Source of the DNA: Candidatus Onthovicinus excrementipullorum
GTDB lineage: Bacteria; Bacillota; Clostridia; Oscillospirales; Acutalibacteraceae
Reading direction: 5' to 3'
DNA length: 64,000 bases
NCBI GenBank assembly: GCA_018712345.1
Contig: DVHG01000008.1
Span: 62,001-126,000 of the forward strand
Below, piece by piece: positions 16,899 through 24,517 of this stretch (the first letter of the stretch is position 1; the number at the start of each line of letters is the position of its first letter). The notes under the pieces were generated by a model. It saw only the letters and a list, made by a program, of their open reading frames with translations, ran no database searches and was not told the DNA's origin. A program made the position numbers and the translations under genes.

Positions 16899-18962
16899 AT
16901 GAACGAATGGCAGGGCTTCTCCCACGGCGTATGGGAGAAAGAAATTAATGTACGCGACTTTATCCAGAAGAACTACACCCCCTATGACGGGGACGATTCC
17001 TTCCTGGTGGGCCCCACGGAGAACACCACCAAGCTGTGGGATCAGGTCATGGAGCTCTCCAAAAAAGAGCGGGAGGCCGGCGGCGTGCTGGACATGGACA
17101 CGAAAGTGATCTCCACGATCACCTCCCATCCGGCCGCCTACCTGAATAAGGATTTGGAGACGATTGTCGGCTTCCAGACTGACAAGCCCTTCAAGCGTTC
17201 CCTGCAGCCCTACGGCGGCATCCGCATGGCAGAAAAAGCCTGCGCGCAGAACGGCTACGAAATTGATCCTGAGGTCAAGGAGTTCTTCACGACCCACCGC
17301 AAGACCCATAATGCCGGCGTGTTCGATGTCTACACCCCTGAAATGCGCGCCTGCCGTTCCAGCCATATCATCACCGGCCTGCCGGACGCCTATGGCCGCG
17401 GCCGCATCATTGGTGACTACCGCCGCGTGGCGCTGTACGGCGTGGACCGCCTGATTGAGGACAAGCAGCATCAGAAGGACACCACCCGTGTGATCATGTA
17501 CTCCGATGTCATCCGCGAGCGCGAGGAGCTCTCCGAGCAGATCCGCGCGTTGCAGGAGCTGAAAAAGCTCGGTGAGATCTACGGATACGATATTTCCCGC
17601 CCGGCGAAGGATACCAAAGAGGCCATCCAGTGGCTGTACTTCGGCTATCTGGCCGCGGTCAAGGAGCAGAACGGCGCAGCGATGAGCCTGGGCCGCACCT
17701 CCACCTTCCTGGACATCTACGCCCAGCGCGACCTGGAAAACGGCGTCTACACCGAGGAGCAGATTCAGGAATTTGTCGACCACTTTATCATGAAGCTGCG
17801 TCTGGTCAAATTTGCCCGTACCCCCGAGTACAATGAGCTCTTCAGCGGCGACCCGCAGTGGGTCACCGAGTCCATCGGCGGCATCGGCATCGACGGCCGC
17901 CACATGGTCACAAAGATGTCCTTCCGCTACCTGCACACGCTGCAGAACCTCGGCACCTCCCCGGAGCCGAACCTGACTGTGCTGTGGAGCACCCGCCTGC
18001 CGGAGAACTTCAAGCGCTTCTGTGCGAAGACCTCCATCGAGTCCTCCTCCATCCAGTACGAGAACGACGACCTCATGCGCGTGACCCACGGTGATGACTA
18101 CGCGATCGCCTGCTGCGTATCCTCCATGCGCATCGGCAAGGAGATGCAGTTCTTCGGCGCCCGCGCCAACCTGGCCAAGTGCCTGCTGTACGCCATCAAC
18201 GGCGGCGTGGACGAGATCACCAAGAAGCAGGTTGGCCCGAAGTACCGCCCCGTCACCGGCGATTATCTGGACTACGACGACGTCATGGATAAGTACAAGG
18301 ACATGATGAAGTGGCTGGCGCAGGTGTACGTCAACGCCCTGAACATCATCCACTACATGCACGATAAGTACTGCTATGAGCGGCTGCAGATGGCCCTGCA
18401 CGATAAGAAGGTCACCCGCTGGTTTGCAACCGGAATTGCCGGCCTCTCCGTCGTGGCGGACTCACTTTCCGCCATCAAGTACGCCAAGGTCAAGTGCATC
18501 CGCGATGAGAACGGCGTCGTCGTCGACTACGAGGTGGAGGGCGACTTCCCGAAATACGGCAACGATGACGACCGCGTCGACCAGATCGCCGTCGATATCG
18601 TGAACACCTTCATGAGCTACGTGCGCGGCAACCACACCTACCGCGGCGGTATCCCGACCACCTCTATCCTGACGATCACCTCCAACGTGGTCTACGGTAA
18701 GAACACCGGCTCCACACCGGACGGACGCAAGGCCGGCGAGGCGTTCGCCCCGGGTGCAAACCCGATGCACCACCGCGATTCCCACGGCGCTGTGGCGAGC
18801 CTGGCCTCCGTCGCCAAGCTGCCCTTCAGCGCCGCGCAGGACGGTATCTCCAACACGTTCTCCATCATCCCGGGCGCACTAGGCAAGGATATGGCCGTGT
18901 TTGCCGGCGATATCGATGTGGACGCGGAGCTCGACCTTGATACAACAGACAGCGAGGCATAA
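16899..18962 (+). CDS. pflB: pyruvate formate-lyase large polypeptide lacking the glycyl-radical domain
   Basis: Converts pyruvate + CoA to acetyl-CoA + formate. The 687 residues match PFL from the N-terminus ([19 protein letters not shown]) through the active-site pair Cys405-Cys406 in AIACCVSSM and on to the [17 protein letters not shown] segment. In E. coli PFL (about 760 residues) that point is followed by about 80 residues carrying the RVSGYAVRF glycyl-radical loop. Here the chain instead ends in an acidic tail of 23 residues ([20 protein letters not shown]). The missing domain is encoded two genes downstream at 19226. ATG 16899 follows GAGGAGG. The stop overlaps the next start by one base (TAATG). 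This enzyme should depend on the separate radical polypeptide and on PflA at 27.2 kb. Confidence 0.93.
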   Translation: MNEWQGFSHGVWEKEINVRDFIQKNYTPYDGDDSFLVGPTENTTKLWDQVMELSKKEREAGGVLDMDTKVISTITSHPAAYLNKDLETIVGFQTDKPFKRSLQPYGGIRMAEKACAQNGYEIDPEVKEFFTTHRKTHNAGVFDVYTPEMRACRSSHIITGLPDAYGRGRIIGDYRRVALYGVDRLIEDKQHQKDTTRVIMYSDVIREREELSEQIRALQELKKLGEIYGYDISRPAKDTKEAIQWLYFGYLAAVKEQNGAAMSLGRTSTFLDIYAQRDLENGVYTEEQIQEFVDHFIMKLRLVKFARTPEYNELFSGDPQWVTESIGGIGIDGRHMVTKMSFRYLHTLQNLGTSPEPNLTVLWSTRLPENFKRFCAKTSIESSSIQYENDDLMRVTHGDDYAIACCVSSMRIGKEMQFFGARANLAKCLLYAINGGVDEITKKQVGPKYRPVTGDYLDYDDVMDKYKDMMKWLAQVYVNALNIIHYMHDKYCYERLQMALHDKKVTRWFATGIAGLSVVADSLSAIKYAKVKCIRDENGVVVDYEVEGDFPKYGNDDDRVDQIAVDIVNTFMSYVRGNHTYRGGIPTTSILTITSNVVYGKNTGSTPDGRKAGEAFAPGANPMHHRDSHGAVASLASVAKLPFSAAQDGISNTFSIIPGALGKDMAVFAGDIDVDAELDLDTTDSEA

Positions 18963-19171
18963 TGATGGATCAGAAACAGACGATTGACGACCTTGTCAAT
19001 ACGATTGACCAGTTCATGGCAAAGGGCGGCGGTCACATGAATGTGACGGTGGACGGCGATTCGCAGGTGCGCGTCAAGAGCGTGGAAACTACGAATTCCG
19101 TCGTCTGCCAGGGCAATAATATGGCCTGCTGCACACCCACACTCCATGAGGGGCTGGACCGTGACGAATAA
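18962..19171 (+). CDS. small paralog of the PFL radical domain's N-terminal half, with a cysteine tail and no radical glycine
   Basis: A 69-residue protein (68 if the second of two tandem ATGs, better spaced from GAGG, is used). Residues 8-30 align without gaps to residues 8-30 of the next gene's product, with about 11 of 23 identical: I8, D9, L11, V12, D16, G22, G23, H25, N27, V28, V30. After residue 30 the similarity stops: there is no RVSGYAVNF loop, and the tail carries Cys49, Cys56 and Cys57 in the order C-x6-CC. The gene is translationally coupled to pflB (TAATG). Function unknown; it could be an assembly partner, a competitor of the radical subunit, a redox sensor, or a decayed duplicate. 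The coding frame is intact. Confidence 0.75.
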   Translation: MMDQKQTIDDLVNTIDQFMAKGGGHMNVTVDGDSQVRVKSVETTNSVVCQGNNMACCTPTLHEGLDRDE

Positions 19172-19225
19172 ACGCCAATAACCGACAACATCGGTATTTC
19201 ACTTTACAGTAAAGGAGTTTTTAAC

Positions 19226-19468
19226 ATGAGTGCAACACCGCAACAGATTGATAACCTTGTCGCCATGCTTGACGGCTACGCCGAAGAGGGCGGCCATCAC
19301 CTGAACGTCAACGTCTTCTCCAGGGAAACGCTCCTTGATGCCCAGAAACATCCGGAGAAGTACCCGCAGCTGACCATCCGCGTCTCCGGCTACGCGGTCA
19401 ACTTCATCAAGCTGACCAAGGAGCAGCAGGACGAGGTCATCTCCCGTACATTCCACACAGAGATGTAA
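19226..19468 (+). CDS. grcA: stand-alone glycyl-radical domain of pyruvate formate-lyase (GrcA/YfiD-like)
   Basis: An 80-residue protein that corresponds to the C-terminal domain of PFL. It runs from [20 protein letters not shown] through [20 protein letters not shown] to the radical loop [10 protein letters not shown] with the radical-bearing Gly55, and ends [15 protein letters not shown]. In E. coli the related GrcA (YfiD) is an optional spare part for oxygen-damaged PFL. Here it is the only copy, because pflB lacks the domain. It has its own Shine-Dalgarno (AAAGGAG) and starts 54 bp after the 69-residue gene. 687 + 80 residues approximates a full-length PFL. PflA should abstract a hydrogen from Gly55. 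Confidence 0.93.
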   Translation: MSATPQQIDNLVAMLDGYAEEGGHHLNVNVFSRETLLDAQKHPEKYPQLTIRVSGYAVNFIKLTKEQQDEVISRTFHTEM

Positions 19469-19483
19469 TTCCATTGATAAAAG

Positions 19484-19518
19484 GACGTACCCGCATGTTT
19501 ATGGCGGTACGTCTTTTT
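19484..19518 (+). terminator. Rho-independent terminator of the pfl operon
   Basis: Stem GGACGTACC / GGTACGTC region around CGCATGTTTATGGC, followed by TTTTTT. Confidence 0.85.
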
Positions 19519-19628
19519 TATATGAACCGGCAGCATGTTGCGCAGCCTCCCCTTGTACTCAGGAGAGCCGTTAGTTGCTCCGTGGATATTTCCCCAGCCG
19601 ATGATCCCAAAGTTTGTACAGACTTTTT

Positions 19629-19784
19629 AAGCCTTCCCCTTGAGGGGAAGGTGGTGAGGCCGCAGGCCGAGACGGATGAGGTGGTTCCCTCGGTTTGCAC
19701 AGAGTACCTGTAAACGACTGGATTTTCACCTCATCAGTCGCCTTACGGCGACAGCTCCTACTCCGCAGGCGAGCCCCTTTTGTC
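19629..19784. repeat. degenerate intergenic repeat (MITE-like)
   Basis: Noncoding block in the 479-bp gap between grcA and the VanZ gene. It starts with AAGCCTTCCCCTTGAGGGGA and runs to GACGGATGAGGTG, then returns as CACCTCATCAGTC and a GTCGCCTTACGGCGAC hairpin. The inverted GACNGATGAGGTG/CACCTCATCNGTC pair and the CCTTCCCCTTGAGGGGAAGG palindrome resemble repeats scattered between genes in gut Clostridia. The second half looks decayed. No other copy is visible in this window. Confidence 0.55.
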
Positions 19785-19883
19785 CGCTTTGCAGGCATTT
19801 TCCTGTCCGAGAATCACTCCTTACACAGAGGAGCGTGACTTTAACATTTAACATTCTCAAAGTAAAAGCACACCTTTTTAAAA

Positions 19884-19922
19884 TGCCTCCCAGAAGTCTG
19901 ACAATCAGGCTTTGGGAGGCTT
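19884..19922 (-). terminator. terminator for the leftward VanZ operon
   Basis: Read leftward: stem AAGCCTCCCA / TGGGAGGCAT followed by TTTTAAAAA. Confidence 0.6.
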
Positions 19923-19947
19923 GTCATTCATGATATTATTCGTGAAT

Positions 19948-20532
19948 CTACGATTTCTTTTTATTGGCCCTTGCACGGAGCCGGTCGACGAGGACGCTGA
20001 TCAGCAGCCCGACCAGAACCCCCGCCGTGTTGAGGATCACGTCGTCAATATCCACGGACCGGCCGCAGAAGGGCTGGATCGCCTCGCACACCGGGATGGT
20101 GATGAAGGGGATCAGGAAGCGGTACCGGTATTTCATCTGCGGGAAGCAGAGCCCCAGCAGCACGGGGAACGGGACGAACAGGCAGCAGTTGACGAGCAGA
20201 TTGATGATCCCGTTCGGATCGCCGCCCAAAATCATACCGATCTGTTCCCCGATCGTGCGCAACGGGGTCCAGTTGGCCCCGGAATCCTCGGGGCGCTCGG
20301 GGAAGACAAAATCCAGATACGGTTTCCCGGAATCCCAAATTCCCGCATCGATTCGGGGCAGCAGCAGCACGCCGGCCACTCCGACCAGATAGGAGACCAG
20401 AAGCAATCGGAACAGCTCCTGCATCCAGGGGAGGCGATTTCCCCTCTTGCGCCGCACCAGCCGGATGATCCCGTAGATCAGATCAACGGCCAGAATGTAG
20501 AGGAGCGCTGAAAAAATTTCATGGAGGAACAT
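19948..20532 (-). CDS. VanZ-family membrane protein
   Basis: Membrane protein of 194 residues with four to five hydrophobic helices. The family core is visible: the polar NWTPLRTIGEQ segment, then the NLLVNCCLFVPFPVLLG helix and the GRSVDIDDVILNTAG motif near the C-terminus, where the Asp pair is typical of VanZ-like proteins. VanZ is linked to teicoplanin resistance in enterococci, but most homologs have no known role. It starts 3 bp after the stop of the secreted-protein gene, so the two form an operon. AAAGG lies 9 bases before the start. Confidence 0.82.
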   Translation of the reverse strand: MFLHEIFSALLYILAVDLIYGIIRLVRRKRGNRLPWMQELFRLLLVSYLVGVAGVLLLPRIDAGIWDSGKPYLDFVFPERPEDSGANWTPLRTIGEQIGMILGGDPNGIINLLVNCCLFVPFPVLLGLCFPQMKYRYRFLIPFITIPVCEAIQPFCGRSVDIDDVILNTAGVLVGLLISVLVDRLRARANKKKS

Positions 20533-20535
20533 GAT

Positions 20536-21009
20536 CTATGCCTTTTCAATCCATCCTGAAAAATCAGAGGGACCATAGAATTTCAGAATGTATTTTGCCG
20601 AAGAATCCAGACCTGAAGCGGTCCATGTAACTTCTTCCCCACCATCAATTTCCATTTTGGATACAGCCCAGTCAATACCCGTTTGACTTTTTAGCAATTT
20701 AATTTTTAGCGTTCCGCTATAATTGTTTTTTACATATATTTTAACTTTATTGACCCCCGTGAGATTGTAATTTGAATATAAATCTTGCCCATAAGAATTA
20801 CCGGAAAAATTGTATCTCCCTTGACTGCTTAAATTCCAGTTCTTACTGGGTTTTGAGACTCCAAAAGGTACAATCTCGGACTCGTATGTGATGGGAGGGA
20901 CCTCGGAAACACCAACATTTTCATTTGTCGCAGCACTCGCCATGGTGACACAGCTGACGGAAAGAATAGCAACCGCTAACAATGTAGACAATAATTTTTT
21001 AAATTTCAT
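20536..21009 (-). CDS. secreted protein of unknown function
   Basis: 157 residues with a clear signal peptide (KKLLSTLLAVAILSVSCVTMASA, cleavage after ASA). The mature part is rich in Asn, Ser, Tyr and aromatic residues with alternating strand-like segments (YSNYNLTGVNKVKIYVKNN; LKIKLLKSQTGIDWAVSK), suggesting a single small beta-sandwich. I do not recognise a family. The gene is visibly more AT-rich than its neighbours, which hints at horizontal acquisition. The start at 21009 follows AGGAGTGAAAAA; a longer upstream frame lacks such a site. Cotranscribed with the VanZ gene. The 302-bp gap to the next gene (21010-21311) is AT-rich with divergent promoter-like sequence (TTGACA on the minus strand near 21110) and no gene. 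Confidence 0.7.
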   Translation of the reverse strand: MKFKKLLSTLLAVAILSVSCVTMASAATNENVGVSEVPPITYESEIVPFGVSKPSKNWNLSSQGRYNFSGNSYGQDLYSNYNLTGVNKVKIYVKNNYSGTLKIKLLKSQTGIDWAVSKMEIDGGEEVTWTASGLDSSAKYILKFYGPSDFSGWIEKA

Positions 21010-21311
21010 TTTTTCACTCCTAGTATTATGACAAAATGATTTTAAAATATTGCATATGCTCAGAATAATATACGTATATTGCCTAAACACTATCACATTT
21101 GAAATGATATGTCAACAACTTCTGGAGAAATATGATTAATTTTATTTTGTCACAAAGTATTAGATTCACTTCATTATAATCTGATGTCACATTATCAACC
21201 TCCTGCCCACATATTCAATATCCATGCAATTGATCTCGCTTGATCAGCCCTGTGAAGTATGATAGAATAGCGTTAAAATGATCCATTTTATGGAGACTGT
21301 GGAGGTGCGCA

Positions 21312-22220
21312 ATGGACTTCAAAAAGCAGGCCCGCCTGAGCCGGCTGAGAAATGTCCTGTCCGGGAACCACATCGCCTGGGGCTCCGTCCGGCAGATCAA
21401 TCAGGGATTTTACGGGTACGTCTACCTTGTGGAGCACGATGGTAAGCACCTGATTGCAAAGGTATATAAGCAGGACGGCTGTATGGAACGCGAAGCCCAG
21501 CAGCTCGAGATGCTGCGCAAATATGCGCTGGTACGAGTTCCTGAAATCATCGCGGAGCTCCCGCGCAACAGCAACGGGCACTTTGATATTCTGCTTATGG
21601 AGCACCTGCCGGGCGTCAATGCCGGAGAAATCAAAATCATGGACGAGGCGCGTAAAAACAGATTTGCCGACGACGTCATTGACAACCTGCTGGCGATCCA
21701 CGCGGTTACAAGCTACGAGGGATTTGGAGACTATGTCACGGGGGAATTCCAGCCCAGCTGGGAGGAATATTACCATAGCCTGATCACCCCCATGCATCGG
21801 GCGCTGATGGATTCTAAAATCAACCGCAAAATCGCCGGTCTGGCCGATGAGCTCTATGAACGCTTCGCGCAGTTTTTTAGCAGTCCCGTGCGGGAGAGCC
21901 ATCTGATCCACGGGGATTACAACCTGTGGAACCTGATGGTCGATCCTCAGACGGAACGGCTGACCGGAATGATCGACCCGTTCGGCTCCTGCTTTGCCGA
22001 CCGGGAGCTGGAGCTGTTTCAGTTGGAGAACAGCAACGGCAATTTATATCATCTGCTGCAAAATTACGTAAAAAAAGTGCCACTGAGCAATCAGTTTGAG
22101 GCTAAAAAATATTACTACCGCTTTTGGGACGACGTCAAGCACTACCTCAATGTGGGGTACTGCGATAAAAAGGCCTTCCTGCGCTGCGGCGGAAAGGCGC
22201 TGGAACTGCTGAAATCATAA
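21312..22220 (+). CDS. aminoglycoside phosphotransferase / choline-kinase fold protein
   Basis: Small-molecule kinase of the APH family. The catalytic loop HGDYNLWNLM (H-G-D-x4-N) is complete, the metal-binding Asp lies in GMIDPFGSC, and an N-terminal nucleotide lobe has GFYGYVYLVEHDGKHLIAKV with the ATP lysine. The family phosphorylates antibiotics, choline, sugars or fructosamines; nothing here identifies the substrate, and resistance should not be assumed. The start follows GGAGGTGC. The GNAT gene begins 16 bp downstream. Confidence 0.8.
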   Translation: MDFKKQARLSRLRNVLSGNHIAWGSVRQINQGFYGYVYLVEHDGKHLIAKVYKQDGCMEREAQQLEMLRKYALVRVPEIIAELPRNSNGHFDILLMEHLPGVNAGEIKIMDEARKNRFADDVIDNLLAIHAVTSYEGFGDYVTGEFQPSWEEYYHSLITPMHRALMDSKINRKIAGLADELYERFAQFFSSPVRESHLIHGDYNLWNLMVDPQTERLTGMIDPFGSCFADRELELFQLENSNGNLYHLLQNYVKKVPLSNQFEAKKYYYRFWDDVKHYLNVGYCDKKAFLRCGGKALELLKS

Positions 22221-22236
22221 AGGGCGGTGAAATTCA

Positions 22237-22734
22237 ATGTATCAATATCGGAAGGCGTCACCGGCCGACTTGGAATCCATCTGGGACAGGAGTATTGCCG
22301 ACCACCGCGGCGATTCCCACTGGATCGCGTGGAAAGAGGAGTACATCCGATATAATCAGAACGGCATGGGCGCGACCTTTGTCGTGATTCACAACGGCAG
22401 ACCGGTCGGCGAGGGGACGCTGCTCTTTTCCCCGCAGTGCAGTGCTGTCCGGGGGCGGACGGCGCTTGCCGACGGCTGTCACACCGCTAACATCAACGCC
22501 CTGCGCATCCGCAAAAAGCACGAGGGCCGGGGACACATCTCGGCACTGGTCCGCATGATGGAGCAATACGCCGCCGAAAACGGCTATACGCACCTGACCA
22601 TCGGCGTGGAGGCGCGGGAGACACGGAATCTGGCGATCTATCTCCACTGGGGATACGATGTATTTGTGACAGCGGAGCGGGAAGAGGGCGAGCTGGTCCT
22701 ATATTACGCAAAAAATCTGAGCGACAAAAAATAA
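22237..22734 (+). CDS. GNAT-family N-acetyltransferase
   Basis: 165-residue acetyl-CoA-dependent acyltransferase. The cofactor-binding segment is INALRIRKKHEGRGHISALV (R-x-x-G-x-G-like), followed by LTIGVEARETRNLAIYLHWGY, characteristic of motif B with the usual YxxxG(Y/F). Preceded by GGGCGGTGA. Probably cotranscribed with the APH-type kinase gene; pairing of a kinase-like and an acetyltransferase-like gene recalls antibiotic-modifying sets, but that is speculative. Confidence 0.8.
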   Translation: MYQYRKASPADLESIWDRSIADHRGDSHWIAWKEEYIRYNQNGMGATFVVIHNGRPVGEGTLLFSPQCSAVRGRTALADGCHTANINALRIRKKHEGRGHISALVRMMEQYAAENGYTHLTIGVEARETRNLAIYLHWGYDVFVTAEREEGELVLYYAKNLSDKK

Positions 22735-22740
22735 AACGTA

Positions 22741-22771
22741 TGTGCCCGCATGGAGTACCATGCGGGCACGT
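22741..22771. terminator. bidirectional terminator between convergent genes
   Basis: Perfect stem GTGCCCGCATGG / CCATGCGGGCAC between the rightward GNAT gene and the leftward ABC gene. Confidence 0.8.
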
Positions 22772-22776
22772 GCTTT

Positions 22777-24513
22777 CTATCCTTTCAGCGTCCAGTTCTG
22801 GCTCTGCGTCTGGAGCTGAACCATATGGCTGTAAATGCCCCCCTGCCGGAGCAGGCTGTCCGGGCTCCCCTGCTCCGCCACAGTCCCGTCCGCGAGGACG
22901 ACGATCTGATCCGCTCCGGCCACAGTGCGCATTCGGTGCGCAATGACGAGCACCGTCTTATCCTGTATCAGCCGGGAGAGCGCCGTCTGGATGAGCGTTT
23001 CATTCTCTACGTCGAGGGATGCGGTCGCCTCATCGAGAAGGATAATGGGTGCGTTTTTTAAAAAGGCGCGCGCAATGGAGATTCGCTGCCGTTCCCCGCC
23101 GGAGAGTGTGCACCCGTTCTCCCCGATGACGGTATTCCACCGGTCGGGCAGTTTTTCCGCAAACTCATTGCAGTTGGCGAGCTTGGCCGCCACAAGGACT
23201 TCCTCATCTGTAGCATCCTTGCGGCCGATCCGGATATTTTCAAGGATCGTATTGTTAAACAGCGTAACATCCTGGAATACAATTGAGTACAGGGAGAACA
23301 GCGTCTCCGGGTCCACCTGCGTCACATCCATGCCGCCGACGGTGATCCTCCCCCAGCCCGAATCCCAGAACCGGGCCGCCAGCCGGGAGACGGTCGTCTT
23401 CCCGCCGCCGGACGGGCCGACGAGCGCCGTTACCTCTCCCTGCCGCGCGATGAAGGTCACATCCTTCAGCACGGTCTCTCCATCGTTATAGGAGAAGCCC
23501 ACGTGATCAAACACGATATCGCACCCCTGATTGGTCAGCCGCGCCTCCCCGGTCTGGACCGGATAGTCGAGGATTTCATTCATGCGGGCGATATTGGTCC
23601 GCGTGCTGATGATGGCCGCCAGATTTTGCAGTGCGCCCTGAAGCGGGTCATACAGCCGGGAGACCACAAGCAGATACATAAAAAAGGTGAGAATATCAAG
23701 CGATCCGCCGATCAGGAGCCCGGAGCCGACGAGCGCCACAGTGGCAATACCGAGCTTTAAAATCATGCTCGCCGATACGACAAACACAGCCGTGCCGAGC
23801 TCGGAGATGATCGCGCGCTTTTCGACGGCCTTGATCTTGCGGTCCAGCCCCCTGAGGTATTTCTGCTCCGCATTATTTGCCTTCAGGTCACGGACTGTCT
23901 CAATGCACTCCTGAATCCCGTCGGCGCACGCCATTTTTGCATCCATCTGCCGCCGGCTGAGCTTTTCCTGAACCTTGGCGGAAAAGCCGACGATCGCGAA
24001 CGATACCGGCATCACCCACAGCGCCGCCAGCGCGAGCCGCCAGTCGAAGGCGAACAGTCCGATGGCCACAAAGACAGTGGAGGCGATGGAGCCGAACAGC
24101 TCCGGAATAAAGTGGGAAAAGCTTTGCTCCAGGAAGGTGCAGTCCGCCATGATGGTACTGGTCAGATCGGCTAAATCCTTTTTGCCGAAGAAAGAGAGTG
24201 GGATCTTGCGCAGTTTTTCTGCCAAGGAGATTCGACGCACGCCGCTCTCTGTATAGGTGGCAAAATAGGTGGCGTTATACTGGAACCACGTGGTGAGCAT
24301 AATGAGGCCGATGCAAACGGCACAACCCACGATGTAGACTGCTAGCCGCGTGCCGTGGACACCGCCGCCCATCAGGTCACTGACGAGCAGATAGAGCAGA
24401 CCAACCGGGAACATAAAGGAAATATTCTGGAACATACAGGCAATACAGCCTTTAATCAGGTCCTTTGCGCCCTGCTCAGACAGGGCAAATTTCTTTTGCA
24501 GCTTTTGAATCAT
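22777..24513 (-). CDS. ABC transporter, fused permease-ATPase (second half of a heterodimer)
   Basis: 578-residue half-transporter with an N-terminal six-helix membrane domain (about residues 20-310) and a C-terminal ATPase. Walker A GPSGGGKTT, signature LSGGERQRISIA, Walker B IILLDEAT and the H-loop AHRM are all present. The start at 24513 follows AAAGGAGGCGTGAG. It begins 4 bp after the stop of another half-transporter and the two should form a heterodimer. Members of this group export drugs/lipids or, in some lineages, import siderophores; direction and substrate cannot be read from sequence. A TetR gene heads the operon. Confidence 0.9.
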   Translation of the reverse strand: MIQKLQKKFALSEQGAKDLIKGCIACMFQNISFMFPVGLLYLLVSDLMGGGVHGTRLAVYIVGCAVCIGLIMLTTWFQYNATYFATYTESGVRRISLAEKLRKIPLSFFGKKDLADLTSTIMADCTFLEQSFSHFIPELFGSIASTVFVAIGLFAFDWRLALAALWVMPVSFAIVGFSAKVQEKLSRRQMDAKMACADGIQECIETVRDLKANNAEQKYLRGLDRKIKAVEKRAIISELGTAVFVVSASMILKLGIATVALVGSGLLIGGSLDILTFFMYLLVVSRLYDPLQGALQNLAAIISTRTNIARMNEILDYPVQTGEARLTNQGCDIVFDHVGFSYNDGETVLKDVTFIARQGEVTALVGPSGGGKTTVSRLAARFWDSGWGRITVGGMDVTQVDPETLFSLYSIVFQDVTLFNNTILENIRIGRKDATDEEVLVAAKLANCNEFAEKLPDRWNTVIGENGCTLSGGERQRISIARAFLKNAPIILLDEATASLDVENETLIQTALSRLIQDKTVLVIAHRMRTVAGADQIVVLADGTVAEQGSPDSLLRQGGIYSHMVQLQTQSQNWTLKG

Positions 24514-24517
24514 GATC

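Noticed and set aside
16815-18401. About 530-codon frame opposite pflB
   Set aside because: Antisense shadow of a strongly codon-biased gene, ending in the pfl promoter region.
18900-19230. Split PFL explained by a simple frameshift or stop mutation
   Set aside because: The large chain has a new acidic tail, an entire extra gene lies between, and the radical-domain gene has its own AAAGGAG and Met; no single base change would rejoin them.
19474-19713. Open frame of 79 codons after grcA
   Set aside because: It spans a terminator hairpin and the intergenic repeat and lacks protein-like composition.
21312-22734. Antibiotic-resistance pair (APH kinase + acetyltransferase)
   Set aside because: Only family folds are visible; both families are dominated by non-resistance enzymes, so resistance was not called.
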